A DNA stretch of 64,000 nt. Source: Vesta saturnalis (lineage: Eukaryota; Arthropoda; Insecta; Coleoptera; Lampyridae). Below the pieces are notes generated by a model. That model worked only from the letters and a program-made list of their open reading frames with translations. It was not told where the DNA came from and did not search any database. Position 1 is the first letter of the stretch. Each line of letters opens with the position of its first letter. The stretch covers positions 514,501-578,500 of the forward strand of contig JARFJB010001945.1 in assembly GCA_036346205.1 (NCBI GenBank). Reading direction: 5' to 3'. The translations under genes were made by a program, and so were the position numbers. Positions 1 through 11,599 of the stretch are shown here, one piece after another.

Positions 1-171
1 TGAAATTTAAATTAAGGCTGCGTTTACACTGTGAAGGAATATCCCCCTCTACATCGATAGGAGGAAAACTTCCGACGACCAACTACAACAAAAGAAAATA
101 GGAAGGTTGTGGATTAGTAATAAGCCAGGTTATCGTGGAAGAAACAGTAGAAAAGTTTGAGAGGAAAAAAA

Positions 172-2980
172 ATTAATCATAATCCTCTGGCTCGATATAC
201 GGCTTTAAATGTTGTACATGCCAAATTCCCGCATTCTTTCCTTTTTCGTCCTCTACCTCATAGCACAGATAACCTTGCTTGCGTCTAATTCGAAAGGGAC
301 CTAAGTATCGTGGTGCGAGTTTAACAGAGTCCTACTGCATAGGTGACATGACGACGTCGTAGATTATAATAATGTTTGCCTCGTTCATGAACTAATTAAA
401 GTTTTTCAACTACACCAGCGTACGACTCCTGAAGATGATCTCTATGCGTTTCCACAGACAATTTGGGATCTGAGGGATCGATACTAAGGTCAAAATACAG
501 TGTTCCTTGCCAAAGTTAACTTGGTAAGGAGTAAGTCCGGTGGTTTTGTGTTTAGCCGTGCGAATAGCACATGCGATAGCTTGCAGATTAACGTCCCACA
601 AACGATGGTTGTCTTTGATGTAAGTCGAAATGAGTTGTTTGACTACTCTATTAACCTGTTCGGCTGGATCAGCACGCGGATTATACAGTAACGTAAAAAG
701 AATCTTAACTCGGTATTGTTCGCAGAGATTCGCGAACAAACGACTTTTCATTTGAACTCCGTTATCACAAGTGAGGAATTGCGGAACACCGAACAAAAGA
801 AAAACAGATTCTTCCACACATTTGCACATGGTTTTAGCATTAGCAGTGCGAATGGGAAAGAGCAAGACAAACTTACTAAAGTAATCGCTCACAACTAAAA
901 TATGAGTGTAACCTTGACTAGATCGAGGTAAAGGTCCGATGAAATCTAGGCTGATCATTGGTCATGGTTCGTAAACTTCTGGGCGGGATCCCATCAAACC
1001 AGCAGGCTTCGATTGTTCGGGTTTATGTTGAGCGCAAGCGCTATATCGCGAAATATATTTCTTAACATCCGATAGCATTTTAGGCCAATAGAAGCGCTGA
1101 TAAATACGCCAATAGGTTTTGTAGGACCCTAAATGGCCGGAAGTGACATTGTCGTGATGGTCTTTCAGAACGACTCGGCGAAAATCTTTTGGTACGATCA
1201 GTTTCCAATTTTCATGGTTTTGGGAAGTAACGCGAGAGAGAATATGCTTATACAGTAACCTTTCCTTGACTAATCAACCAGGATATTTGTACGGAGATAA
1301 TTCTAAGCGTTGAAACATATGTAGATACCAATTATCAGGGGTGTTTCGAAAATCATTCACATTGACGAAGGTTGAAGTATCAGCGAGATCGGCTATAACT
1401 GGGACTGAGCGAGACAGCATATCGGGAACGAGATGTTCTTTTCCCTTACAATGAATTAAGGTAAAGTTGTAAGGCTGAAGTCTCTAATCCCAACGAGCTA
1501 AGCGTCCTTGTGGATCTTTCAACGAGTGAAGCCACAGCAGCGACTGATGATCCATAACCACGGTAAAGTGTACCCCCTCTAAATAGTGTCACAGTTGTTC
1601 CACACTCCAAATGACCACTAAGCATTCGCGCTCGGTAGTACTGTAGTTCCTCTCTTGGCGAGTTAAGGAACGCGAAAGATAACAGACAACGCGTTCACCA
1701 TCGTTAAATGTTTGCGTCAACACAGCGCCCAACCCATAAGCTGAAGCGTCGGCTTGTAAGACAAATGATTTCGTAAAGTCAGGATAGTGCAAAACGGGTG
1801 CCGTAACCAACGGTTCTTTGAGGCGTCGAAAAGAGTCATCGCATTAGGAAGTCCATTCAAATTTGACAGATTTTCGCAATAAACGTGTAAGAGGTGATAC
1901 TACAGTAGGAAAGTCAGGAATGAAGCGTCGGTACCAACTACAAGTTCCTAATAAGCGACGAACTTCCTTGACATTGGAAGGTGCCAAGATGTTCAGAATA
2001 GCCTGCACCTTAAAAGGATCTGGGTGCAGTCCAAAAGAGTCAACGACATAACCTAAATATTTTAGTTCAGGTCGGCAAAGGTACACTTGTTTCGGTTAAC
2101 CACGATACCTGGGGCGTGCAATCGGTCGAAAACAGTGGAAAGGACTTGAAGGTGGTCCTCAAAATCTTTTAACACGATAACCACATCGTCGAAATATAAT
2201 AGGGCCCAAGATGTTGTCGATAATGCGCTGCCATGTCGCCGGTGCAATAGTTAAGCCAAAAGGCATGCGTCGAAACAATCCGCGTCCCGGTACAGTAAAA
2301 GCTGTATACGCACGAGAAGATTCAGCAACCCCTACCTTCCAGTACGCAAATATATAATAGTAATAATAATAGTAATAGGTAGTAATATATGGAAGAGGAT
2401 AAGCGTCTTTGACAGTTACAGAATTTAGTTTGCGGTAGTCCACGTAAAAACGTGGTACCATCTTTCTTTGGAACAAGGCAGACTGGTGAAGTCCATGCAC
2501 TTTGTGACGGTTCAATAATTCCTTGAGCGAGCATGTTATCGATTTCAGCATTGATAAGTTGTTGTTTGGAAGGACTAACCGCATAGTATCTCTGTTTAAT
2601 ACGTTGAACGTCCGGTGGTACGACGATCTTGTGTTCGCCAACTGCAGTGACGCCCAGGGTTTAACCCATGGTTGCGAATTTATTGCCCAATAGTGTATCT
2701 AGTTGTTGTTGTTGCAAGGGAGAAAGAACAGAACGATCACTAACTCCTGCTACGTATGTAGGGACAGGTTCAGAAGCAAAATGCCAAACATCATCTGTAA
2801 TATTTGGGATAATGCCCATTCGGTCCCAAAAATCTATACCCAAAATAAAATCTTGCGTTAATTCAGGCATGACCGACTATTATAGTTTTATGTTTAAGAT
2901 TGATAGAGTACTGATATACCCCAGTACTGAACTGTCAACACCCTTAGCGGCAGTGTAACAAGTCGTTTCACTGACAAATA
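172..2980 (-). pseudogene. Ty3/gypsy retrotransposon pol (protease-RT-RNase H-integrase), truncated and broken
   Basis: Reading the minus strand from high to low coordinates gives the usual Ty3/gypsy order. A protease C-terminal part lies at 2870-2661 (ILGIDFWDRMGI). Reverse transcriptase lies at about 2640-1844, with VPKKDG, a RMPFGL block and the connection subdomain (LKYLGYVV). RNase H follows at 1810-1589 (LQADASAYGLGAVL, TERECL). The integrase core is at 958-410 (DFIGPLPRSSQGYTHILVV, TCDNG, GLTPYQVNFG), and an integrase tail at about 330-172 ends in a TAA. The product would copy element RNA and integrate the cDNA. Several frameshifts and stops break the frame. The protease active-site region and all of gag are missing, so the copy is 5'-truncated near 3000. 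A TAA/TAG microsatellite (about 2352-2388) replaces the RT segment carrying the first catalytic Asp. No flanking LTR pair could be assigned. Assignment to Ty3/gypsy is secure; the clade is not determined. Confidence 0.9.
2352..2390. repeat. (TAA/TAG)n microsatellite inside gypsy RT
   Basis: A short run of TAA and TAG triplets on the plus strand reads as a tyrosine or leucine run in the antisense RT frame. It sits where RT motif A (the LDI/LDL aspartate) should be, between a readable AYPLPYI block and a readable AYW block. Confidence 0.8.
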
Positions 2981-3073
2981 GTAAATTTAATTTTTGTAAT
3001 AATTGACACACATCCTACAGAAAATGACATTGCCAACTTCGAAGCAAATTTGTCGAAGATCATCAATATATTA

Positions 3074-4144
3074 GGATGGTCTATAAAAAATGACGTTTTT
3101 GTATGACAAACTTTATTCAATGATAAAATAACAGATGAAAACTTTTACTCGCTAAAATATAAACCATTGTAAAGCAATATCTTTCGCCATCTTTCTGCAA
3201 GATCTTCAATTCCACGACGGTACCATGTAGCATCTTTGGAATTAAAGAATTTTCGGAATGCAGCTTCAACTTCCTCAACACTTGTAAAATACTGTCCACG
3301 AAGGAAGTGCGCCATCGATCGGAATAAGTGATACTCGGAAGGCGTAAGGTCCGGGCTATAAGCTGGATGAGGAAGAAGCTACAAATTCAATTCCCTAATT
3401 TTTCGTTGAGCTTCAGCTGCAGTATGAGGTCTGGCGTTGTCTTGTTGCAGAATTGCCCGTCGTCTGTTCACCAATCTAGGGTACCTCCGACTTAGAGCAT
3501 CAAGCATCCTACCCAACTGTTGACTGTAAAGGTTAGCATCAATCGTCTGTCCAACTCAAAGTGAATAACCCCTTCAAAATTCCATCATACACAAAGCATA
3601 ACCTTCCTTTGAAACCTTTCTCGTTTGGGAACCGGCAATGCAGGCAGGTTTCCCAACAATGATCCACTGATTTTCTGTGCTAGGATTATTGAAGTACATC
3701 TACTTTTCATCACAAGTAACGATCCGTTTAAAGAAACGTTCATCCCAAGGATTGGAAAGCAGTTGATCACAAACCTGAACTTCTTTGGAATGCCCAAGTT
3801 CTGCAGACAACTTACAGGTGCTTGTCGATTTGCTTCAACGACATCTCGAAGTTCAGCGTTACGTAACAACGATTCGGGCCGACCAGAACCTTGTTTCCTC
3901 TTGACACTTATATCTCCGTCTGTAAAACGTTTTGTTTCCAGTAATGACGCAACAGTATCAAAATTTCGTATTTTTCGTCGGCTATTTTGACGTTTATTGC
4001 TAGTTAGAAACAAAAGAAGAAAATTAGACGGAGCCATTCGCATGCTTGATTCGCTTTTAACACTGCATAGCATTAACATATAAAATGTTTTCTAGATTGG
4101 AGCAGAAGGGCTCAATAAGAAACGACATTTTTTATGGGCCACCC
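3074..4144 (-). mobile_element. mariner element with TIRs and TA duplication
   Basis: The left terminus (3074: ggatggtctataaaaaatga) is an inverted match to the right terminus ending at 4144 (tttttatgggccaccc), and TA lies directly outside both ends (3072-3073 and 4145-4146). At 1071 bp it is shorter than the usual 1.3 kb, in line with internal deletions. The enclosed minus-strand transposase is a pseudogene. Confidence 0.85.
3150..4079 (-). pseudogene. mariner transposase pseudogene
   Basis: In pieces on the minus strand: an N-terminal part near 4060-3800 (SVKRKQGSGRPESLLRNAEL), the second catalytic Asp region at about 3455-3430 (QDNARPHTAAEAQ), and the C-terminal motif at about 3380-3330 (HPAYSPDLTPSEYHLF). 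The encoded enzyme would be a cut-and-paste DD34D-type transposase acting on the flanking TIRs. The residue at the third catalytic position reads Glu (PSEYH) where mariner normally has Asp, and a stop lies between the second and third acidic residues. Several frameshifts are present and the first catalytic region is poorly preserved. The family call rests on the SPDL-PS-YHLFRSM signature; the subfamily is not determined. Confidence 0.85.
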
Positions 4145-4702
4145 TAATAGCTAAAGACGTAGGCGTTAATGGTAATTTGCTAAAAAGATTTAATAGTATT
4201 GCAGACAATTTTACAACGACAACTAATTTAAATGACTTTTTTATTTAAATGTACAAATAATAATGATACAGTTCATCGCGGCAAGAAGATAAAAGCTCAA
4301 CCAACGGCAATTGCACGTCGTCAAAGTAAGTAAAAAGGCGTAAACTGTCTACAAACAGGTAAACATGCAGGAAATTTGAAATGCGTATCCAAAAAGAGGA
4401 AAAGATGCCTTATTGAAAATGTGATGGCAAATAAACCAAATGTAAAGTGTCACACTTAACTGCAGGTGCAATCAATATTTATTTTATTATTATGATATTG
4501 AGAATAAAACGTTTATTTTAAAACATTGTTTTGTATATTAGCCTTATCCCTGTGTTTTAAGACTTACCGTTTTTATTTTATTTAAATTCATAATGAAAAT
4601 GAAAACTTAATAAATAAAAATGAAAATTAGGGAACGGGCGTAAGAAAAGGGCTATGGATCTCAAATGAATTTGGGATTGATAAATAGATGCCGTGTATAT
4701 CT

Positions 4703-4704
<2 letters not shown>

Positions 4705-4765
<61 letters not shown>
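4705..4765. repeat. (TA)n microsatellite
   Basis: About 30 uninterrupted TA units. It lies between the mariner/unknown coding remnant and the tRNA-like repeats, with no gene signal around it. Confidence 0.98.
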
Positions 4766-4770
<5 letters not shown>

Positions 4771-5035
4771 GATAGTGTACGGAACTTTCCGTACCATATC
4801 CGAATTTCTGATCCCGGTCATTAATTCGTATAGGATACGTAATTTAGCGTTCCGCCCACTGGTATATTTTGATACTGTTTAAAATTTAGAAGGCTCAAAA
4901 AAACAATAATTGAATTGTAATATAAACAAAGTAATTTTGAAATACTTAAATTTTTTAGGAAAACCCTAGATTAAATAACTGTGGTATGTAATTAAAAATT
5001 ATTATTAATTTTATTAAATACATAAATAAAAAGCT

Positions 5036-5109
5036 TACCTCGAGTAGGATTTGAACCTACAACCTGTACTTTGCTAGAGTACCGCACTACCCAACTGTGC
5101 TATCGAGAT
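5036..5109 (-). tRNA. tRNA-like sequence, nominal anticodon AGC (copy 1)
   Basis: The minus strand folds as a cloverleaf. The acceptor strand ATCTCGA pairs with TCGAGGT through seven pairs (one G-T). The D arm is GCAC/GTGC, the anticodon arm GTACT-CTAGCAA-AGTAC, and the T arm GTAGG-TTCAAAT-CCTAC, with discriminator A. The A box (TAGCACAGTTGG) and B box (GGTTCAAATCC) are good pol III promoter matches. The naive anticodon is AGC (Ala), but the acceptor is not that of a normal tRNA-Ala. Its flanks are shared with the second copy 275 bp away, so a tRNA-derived SINE or tRNA pseudogene is more likely than a working tRNA. Confidence 0.6.
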
Positions 5110-5310
5110 ACAAGCCCCAATCTATGTAAATATTGTCTTTATGTATATATGTAGCATTACTTACATAATGGAATGTGAGCCTACAATATCGCAAGTATTC
5201 ACACATACCGAGGCAACTTGACAAATATTAAATTATTATAAGTTTTGTTCAAAACTAAATATGTAATCAAAAATTACTATTCATTTCATTAAATACATAA
5301 ATAAAAAGTT

Positions 5311-5384
5311 TACCTCGAGTAGTATTTGAACCTACGACCTGTAATTTGCTAGAGTACCGCGCTAACCAACTGCGCCATCGAGAT
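5311..5384 (-). tRNA. tRNA-like sequence, nominal anticodon AGC (copy 2)
   Basis: A second copy of the same tRNA-like unit on the minus strand. It has the same acceptor stem and CTAGCAA anticodon loop and a better A box (TGGCGCAGTTGG), but mismatches in the anticodon and T stems. The surrounding sequence (taaataaaaag before, caagccccaat and ctttatgtatata after) matches copy 1, showing tandem duplication of a unit of about 275 bp. Confidence 0.55.
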
Positions 5385-5519
5385 TCAAGCCCCAATCGAT
5401 GAAAATTTTGTCTTTATGTATATACAACTGACGTAAATTCTAAATATAATGAGGTTACAAAAAACTAATAATAATAAAAATCAATAATAATATTTAATTG
5501 CATATTTACGTTTGTAACA

Positions 5520-5780
5520 GGGTGCCACTAGCGCCCTCTATGAGCAGTCACAAAATAAGTTATAAATTCGTATTTCTCATATCACAAAACCTAAAACTAC
5601 CCAATTTTATCTTCATGCTGTTAAAACTTATTAAGTTATTGAGAAATTTTAAAATAAAATTTTCCCTTTGAACACCCTGTATCTCCGAAACCAGCAACAT
5701 TTTATAAGGCATGTTGGGGTTAATCGTCATATTTTGGTGTTTACTATCTGTAGTTCTTAATGACTCACCCTGTATAAAAC
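5520..5780. repeat. non-coding repeat with CAGGGT/ACCCTGTAT ends
   Basis: The segment starts at acagggtgcc and ends at actcaccctgtata, with an internal gaacaccctgtatctc. These short inverted motifs recur at the ends and inside the long-TIR elements of the window, suggesting a short non-autonomous relative. No coding signal. Confidence 0.35.
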
Positions 5781-6395
5781 ATACACGTGCGTATACGTAA
5801 GTTTCTGTACGACTTTAACCCCCCTATATAGTTAAGACAGGTTATACATAACATATAGCAAAAGACCGATATCTTCTTCAATTCACACGTGTATATCCTG
5901 CGTTTATCTCACTAAGAGGATTGGCACTTCCGTTCAAATTCAAATCCTACCAAATTTCTCCACGGAAACGACACTGCGGCTCCTTCGTGTACAAAAAAAA
6001 ACACCAATCGAGACGTTCCCATTTTATACGCGTAGCAATAAATACGATGATTTTCCCTACACTTAACGATGTTTTTTGTCATGATCTTAAACTCGATAAC
6101 ATCATTTACATTAGACTCCATCGATAACATCGATCTAATACTTTAAAATTGTAAAAGTCTCAATCAATGCATTCGAAAACAGTGAAGGTCGACATGACAG
6201 TTTCACGTGAAAAATAGCAAATCTACACCAAAGCATCGTTTGAATTACAAACATTCACCCTAAATTATAATTTGAATCCAAAAATTTTGGCACTAGCGCA
6301 AAATAAAACCTTCCTTAATCTATTCTCATCCTTATTCTTCCTTCTCGCCCTCACTGTCGTCCTATCGGATTGAAAGTCCCAAACTAAAAAATAAG

Positions 6396-9300
6396 ATGGC
6401 TGTGGTTTCTAGGGTAATAAATTCCGGACGTAAAATCCTGCCCCATTCGGATGTCCGGGAGGGCAGAGTCCAAGCGACCTCGGTCATCGAAAGTATCAAC
6501 TTTCTGATTCACTACTGTAACATCCGCGGTATCAGGTCTAATCTTAATGCTATTCACCAACATCTTGAACAATTACAACCTGATATTTTGTTTCTATCTG
6601 AAACACAAGTCTCCTCTGAAAGCTCCGAGTCACCCGACTTGCAATTTCCTCAATACCACCTTCACTCTAACTTTCGATATAAAGGAGACGTATGTGCCTA
6701 CATCAAGGACAGAATTGCTTGCAAGAGGGTTTCTTCCTTAGAAAATAAAATTTTTTACGTGATTTGGTTTAAACATTCTGGTCCTAATTTTGTGAAATTC
6801 TACTGTTGCATTTATAGGTCTCCTAATGACAGTAACTTTCAAGACTTCTTCGATTACCTTAGTATGAAAGTTGACTATATATCCTGTCTCAGTTTCCATC
6901 TTGCGATATCTCACTTGTAGGCGATTTCAATGTTCATAACTCTAATTGGCTTCAGTTTTCATCTACTACACATTCTGCTGGTCATAGTGCAGAAACATTT
7001 GCTATTTCATGTGATCTCACACAAATAATTTCTGAACCCACAAAAATCTCTGATAACCCTAACCATACTCCATATCTTCTAGATCTCTTTCTTACATCAA
7101 ACCCTCTTGTTTATAAAACTTCCATTCTTTCGCCTTTAGGTCTTCCCGACCATTGCCTAATAGAAATCATTTCTACTGTACCTAATTCCACTGTTGTTCG
7201 CAAAACCGATAGAACCTTGTGGTCTTTTAAGTCAGCTCGATGGAGTGATTTACGGGATTTCTTTGCAACCTTTACATGGCGTGAATATTCTTTTAAGTCG
7301 TCCTCTTCTTCGGACATGGCTCTTTCTGTATCTGAAGTCATCCTCATGAGAATGGAGTTATACATTCCCAAAAAACAGTACCGTATAGGTCATTCACGTT
7401 CCCAACCCTAGTTCAATAAGGCTTGTGCTGATGCAATATCTAAATATTACATTAAATGGAAATCTAAGTCATACAGAATACGTTGGTGCTAGAGATATCT
7501 GCAAAAGTGACATCACTAAAACTAAAAAGTTGTTCGAACAAAGAAAATGCAATGAACTAGCTACATCTCCTTTAGGCAGTCGTAAATTTTGGTCTTTAGC
7601 TAAAGCCATTAGTAAAAACTTTGGAACATCTTCATTTCCCCCCCTGACATCTATTGACGGATCGGTAGTTGCTGATTCTGTAGACAAAGCCAATGTTTTT
7701 GTGGATTTGTTTGCATCAAACTCGTGTCTGAATGATTCTGGAAAAGATGTGCCCCTAGCCAACTCTTCTTCATACGCTATCAAACCAATTCATTTTCGGT
7801 ACAAGCTCTTGGAATCGATCATCAGTAGACTTGATCTCAATAAGGCGACTGGCCCAGACGGTATCCCAGCTATTGTCTTAAAGAAATGTTCCCCGAACCA
7901 GTCCTATCTAAGCTCTATACGATCTCTATGTCTTCTGGGTAATTCCCTTCATTATGGGAGTTAGCATATGTTCAACCTATTCCCAAAAAAGGCGATAAGG
8001 CCGATCCCTCAAACTATCGACCAATTGCCATCACTTTCATTTTGTCTAAAATCATGGAAAAATCCTTCAACCAGCAACTGCTCACGTTCCTTGAAACTTA
8101 GTGACCACCAATATGGGTTTAGACAAAGTCGTTCAACAGGTGATCTTCTTTCATATGTGACCCAAGTTTGGAACAATACAGTAGAGCAGTCCGGTAAAAC
8201 AGTTGTAGTCGCTTTAGATGTCGCAAAGGCATTTGACCAAGTTTGCCATAAGTGTTTACTTGCCAAACTCACCTCGTTTGGGTTAAATGATACGCTCATC
8301 AACTAGGTTTCTAGTTTCCTTGATAAAAGACGAATACGTGTCGTAGTTGATGGCTTTTTCTCAAAAGAAGTTAGCACTAACGCAGGTGTACCACAGGGAT
8401 CCGTTATAGCGCCTCCACTTTTTCTGCTGTACATAAATGACCTTATTTCTTCAACAACTAACCCCATTCATTGCTTTGCTGACGATAGCACTCTTCAATG
8501 TAGTTCATTTCAGTCTACTCTTAGTGATAATCCACCTTCTATGTCAAATCAGGAAATTAAAGCTGAAATGGCAAATTCAATCAACAAAGACATTCAACGT
8601 ATTCTCGAATGGGGAAGCAATAATCTAGTTAAATTTAATGCTAACAAAACTCAGTGTTGCCTTGTGTCCGCCAAAAAATATCGATCATTTCCTATTGTAA
8701 GTATGAATGGCTCAGTTCTTAAGTTTTCAGACTCTATTACTCTGTTGGGTATGACTGTATCTCCAAATCTTTCATGGGTTGACCATCTTCTGTCAGCTAC
8801 CAAAATAGCTGCTTGTAAAATAGGCTTTTTGTACAGATCTAACCAGTACTTTACCTCTCGACAACTCCTTCTGCTGTATAAGGCCCAAATTCGGCCTCAT
8901 CTGGAATATAATTCTCACCTCTGGGTTAGTGCTCCCCATTACTCTCTCGATATCGTTGATCGTATTCAAAAGAGAGCGATTAGGCTTATAAATGACCCGT
9001 CCTTAACTTCTCACATACAGTCCCTTGAGCATAGAAGGATGGTTTCAGTTCTTTCTTTGTATTATCGTTATTACAACGGCTATTGTGCTGCTGAATTATA
9101 TTCTTTGATACCATATCGGGCTATCTTTGCCAGAAACACTCGCTTCGCTCATTCACATCATCAGTATGCAGTACAAATCTCCACTTGTACCAAACGGGCG
9201 CAATTCACATTTTTCTGCACGGCTTCTAAACTCTGGAATGATCTCCCTAGTTCCTGTTTTCCTCTCACTTATGATATGAGAAAATTTAAGGTAGCTGTTC

Positions 9301-9410
9301 ATATGCATCTATTGGCAATTCATTATCCCTCTATCCATCCTCCTAAGTGTTCCTGGGTGCTTTAGCACGATAGGCCAAATTTAGCCTGTTCAGGTACTCA
9401 ATCATAAAAA
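6396..9410 (+). pseudogene. non-LTR retrotransposon (LINE) endonuclease-RT polyprotein, decayed
   Basis: The plus strand carries an apurinic-type endonuclease domain at about 6510-7200 (YCNIRGIRSNLNAI, DILFLSETQ, then LVGDFNVH in another frame) and a reverse transcriptase at about 7780-8700. RT blocks include LNKATGPDGIPA, the QYGFRQSRST block, VVVALDVAKAFDQVCH, GVPQGSV and FADDST. A C-terminal region continues to 9365 (RPHLEYNSHLWV). In the cell it would reverse-transcribe at a nicked target. Frameshifts lie near 6840-6914, 7400-7480 and 7890-8100. In-frame stops include a TAG at 8304-8306 where Trp is expected. The catalytic FADD is still present. The 3' end is marked by a short A-run (about 9405-9413), where the next element begins. 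The clade (jockey/CR1-like) is an inference. No ORF1 was recognised upstream. Confidence 0.88.
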
Positions 9411-9415
9411 AAATG

Positions 9416-11028
9416 GCACACCCTATATTTTTTTAATGCATTGTCTTCGTCTATTAGTCGGCTTTCATTTCTGTTAAATATGTTCTATACTTATCTCTAA
9501 TAGTTTCGGAGATATTTAAGTTTGTTCAATTTTTTTCGTTGGTAACACTGAAGAAGAGTAACATTAGTCGGTCAAAGCAAGCTATGAATACATAAGAAAC
9601 TAAAAAACATATTAACTGAAATACAAACACTTAAAATTATAATAAATGTTCAATGTGACCACCATTTTGTTGCTGTCAAACATGAAGTCTTTGAATAAAC
9701 GACAAATTTACTTTTCGTAACGTGGAAACATTCATATTTTGAATGGCGTCTCTAATTCTTGCCTTCATATCATCTACAGTCGTTGGAGGTGTCTGATAGA
9801 CTTTTTCTTTAATCCAGCCCCAAAGAAAAGTCCAGCTTTGTCAAGTCAGGTGATCTTGCAGACCAGGAGATCGACCCTCCTCTTCCAATCCATTTGTTTT
9901 GAAACTGGATATTTAAATAATTTCTAACGTTTCTGCTAAAATGCGGAGGAGCGTCATCTAATAATAAAAGTTTCAAATTCGTTGCGCAAGAAGTTTAAAA
10001 ATGAATCTCTATTGACCGTCCTATAATTCTTTCCCCAATAATTCCGGCCCAAACATTAAGTGACCAGTGGTGTTGATGATCAACAGGAATTATAAATCTG
10101 GGATTCTCACTATCGTAATAATGGAAATTATGTCTATTAACGTATCCATTTTTGTGTAAAGTAGCTTCATCAGTAAATAAGATCGTGCTAAAATAGTTGG
10201 GTTTTTCTAAATTTTTATTTATGGCCCAATTGCAAAAGTTTGATCTATTAACGAAGTCATCCTCGTCTAATTCTTGTGCAAGTTGGACATGGTATGGATG
10301 ATATTTATATTTTTTTATGATTCTATTAACTGATGTTTTTGAAACTCCAACTTCTAATTCCAATTGTCGGCAAGAAACATGAGGATTTTCAATCACGGAT
10401 TGAAGAACTAAATGTTCATTACCTTCGTTAATTGAGGTTCTTTGTCGTTCTAAATTGTTTTCGTAATGAATACTGCCTGTTTGCTCGAAACGCTCTGTCA
10501 ATCTTGCAAATTCTAAAACTTGCGGGTGTCGTGCATTTGGAAATTATTGCTTATAAATTCGATGAGCTAAAAGACAATTTTTATCGCTTTCACCAAGGAC
10601 GTAAATCATATTAACAAGTTCTTCTTTCGAAAAATTCATTTTGTAATTTAGGAAGTAAGTATACAATACTACACAAATATTAGCACTGTTTGACAAGTTT
10701 CATTTCTTCATTTGTTTTAGTTCATCTTTTGTTTTACGCTTTTTTGATTAAATTGTTTAATTTTACGATGAATATCTCTTAAAAATGGTGGTTTCATACA
10801 ATATTTATTATAATTACAATTTATGTATTTCAGTTAATATTTTTTAGTTTCTTATGTATCCACAGCTTGCTTTGGCCGACTAATGTTACTCTTCATCAGT
10901 GTTATCGACGAAAAAATTGAACAAACTTAAATATCTCCGAAACTATGAGAGATAGGTATAGAACATATTTATTAAAAATTAAAGCCGACTAATAGACGAA
11001 GACAAGGCGTTAAAAATGTAGGGTGTGC
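9416..11028 (-). mobile_element. DD41D Tc1/mariner element with about 235-bp TIRs
   Basis: The left arm (9416-9652) and right arm (10799-11028) are long inverted repeats beginning gcacaccct and sharing long blocks such as gtcttcgtctattagtcggc and aaactaaaaa. Flanking dinucleotides are TG on the left and TA on the right, consistent with a decayed TA duplication. It sits directly after the A-run of the preceding LINE. It encloses a broken transposase whose stop codon lies inside the left TIR. Confidence 0.88.
9637..10639 (-). pseudogene. DD41D-type Tc1/mariner transposase pseudogene
   Basis: The minus-strand start at 10639 gives MNFSKEELVNMIYVLGESDK, matching the N-terminus of the related enzyme at 20013. 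An in-frame TAA at 10544-10546 interrupts after 31 residues. Then follow HTH-like sequence (VSKTSVNRIIKKYKYHPYHV), the first catalytic Asp (ILFTDEATLHKNGYVNRHNF), WSLNVWAGIIG, a partly deleted stretch near 9990, the second Asp (LLLDDAPPHF) and the third (SARSPDLTKLDF). The C-terminus NGGHIEHLL stops at 9637-9639, inside the left TIR. Spacing between the last two acidic residues is 41, as in the DD41D group. Besides the stop there are frameshifts and a deletion between the first and second catalytic segments. Confidence 0.85.
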
Positions 11029-11029
11029 T

Positions 11030-11590
11030 AATTAAAAAAATTGAATTAATTCTTGTAATCACCGTGTATATTGAAATGCAATTTTGACAATAGACTAAAG
11101 TAAGCTCATGTATGAATAAACTCTATACCAAAGATTATTTTTTTATCTTTAAAAATAACTGAGATACGCCTACTTGAATTACTGCATAAAAATCTCAGTT
11201 TTTAATTAACTTTGCAAATATCTCAAAAACTGTAAAATTTAGCTTGTAAGTAATTCTTATAAAAAAGATGTAAAATTATAAGGAGAGTCGAAAAATAAAA
11301 TAATATATAGGGTATTCTATTTAAAAATCAAAAGTTCTATATTGTACCGCTTTTATATTATACCCTGTAGAAATCAAACTATTTTTAGATTATGCAGCTT
11401 ATAAAAATAGACAACTATATATGAAAGGACCTGGCATTTATTTACATTCAGAGTACGCTTATTCACACCAGCCCCTTATAATGTTTAAACAAGTTTGGAG
11501 TAGATCACATTCGTAGACACAATCAATAGTGGAAAAGACTTTGATATCGTAGGCGTATGCTAACGGGTCCAGCAGACGAACAAAAAAAAA
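11030..11590. other. non-coding AT-rich stretch
   Basis: AT-rich sequence between two elements with no readable protein motif. A tagggtattctatttaaaa / ataccctgtag pair near 11308-11370 resembles the ends seen in the long-TIR elements. Confidence 0.4.
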
Positions 11591-11599
11591 GCGAAACTA

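Larger units (their letters stand above)
4986..5425 (-). repeat. two tandem tRNA-headed repeat units
   Basis: Two diverged direct copies, about 275 bp apart, each consisting of an AT-rich stretch with ttaaatacataaataaaaag next to a tRNA-like head. In minus orientation this is tRNA head followed by an AT-rich tail, the layout of a tRNA-derived SINE. No poly-A tail or target duplication was identified. Confidence 0.5.
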
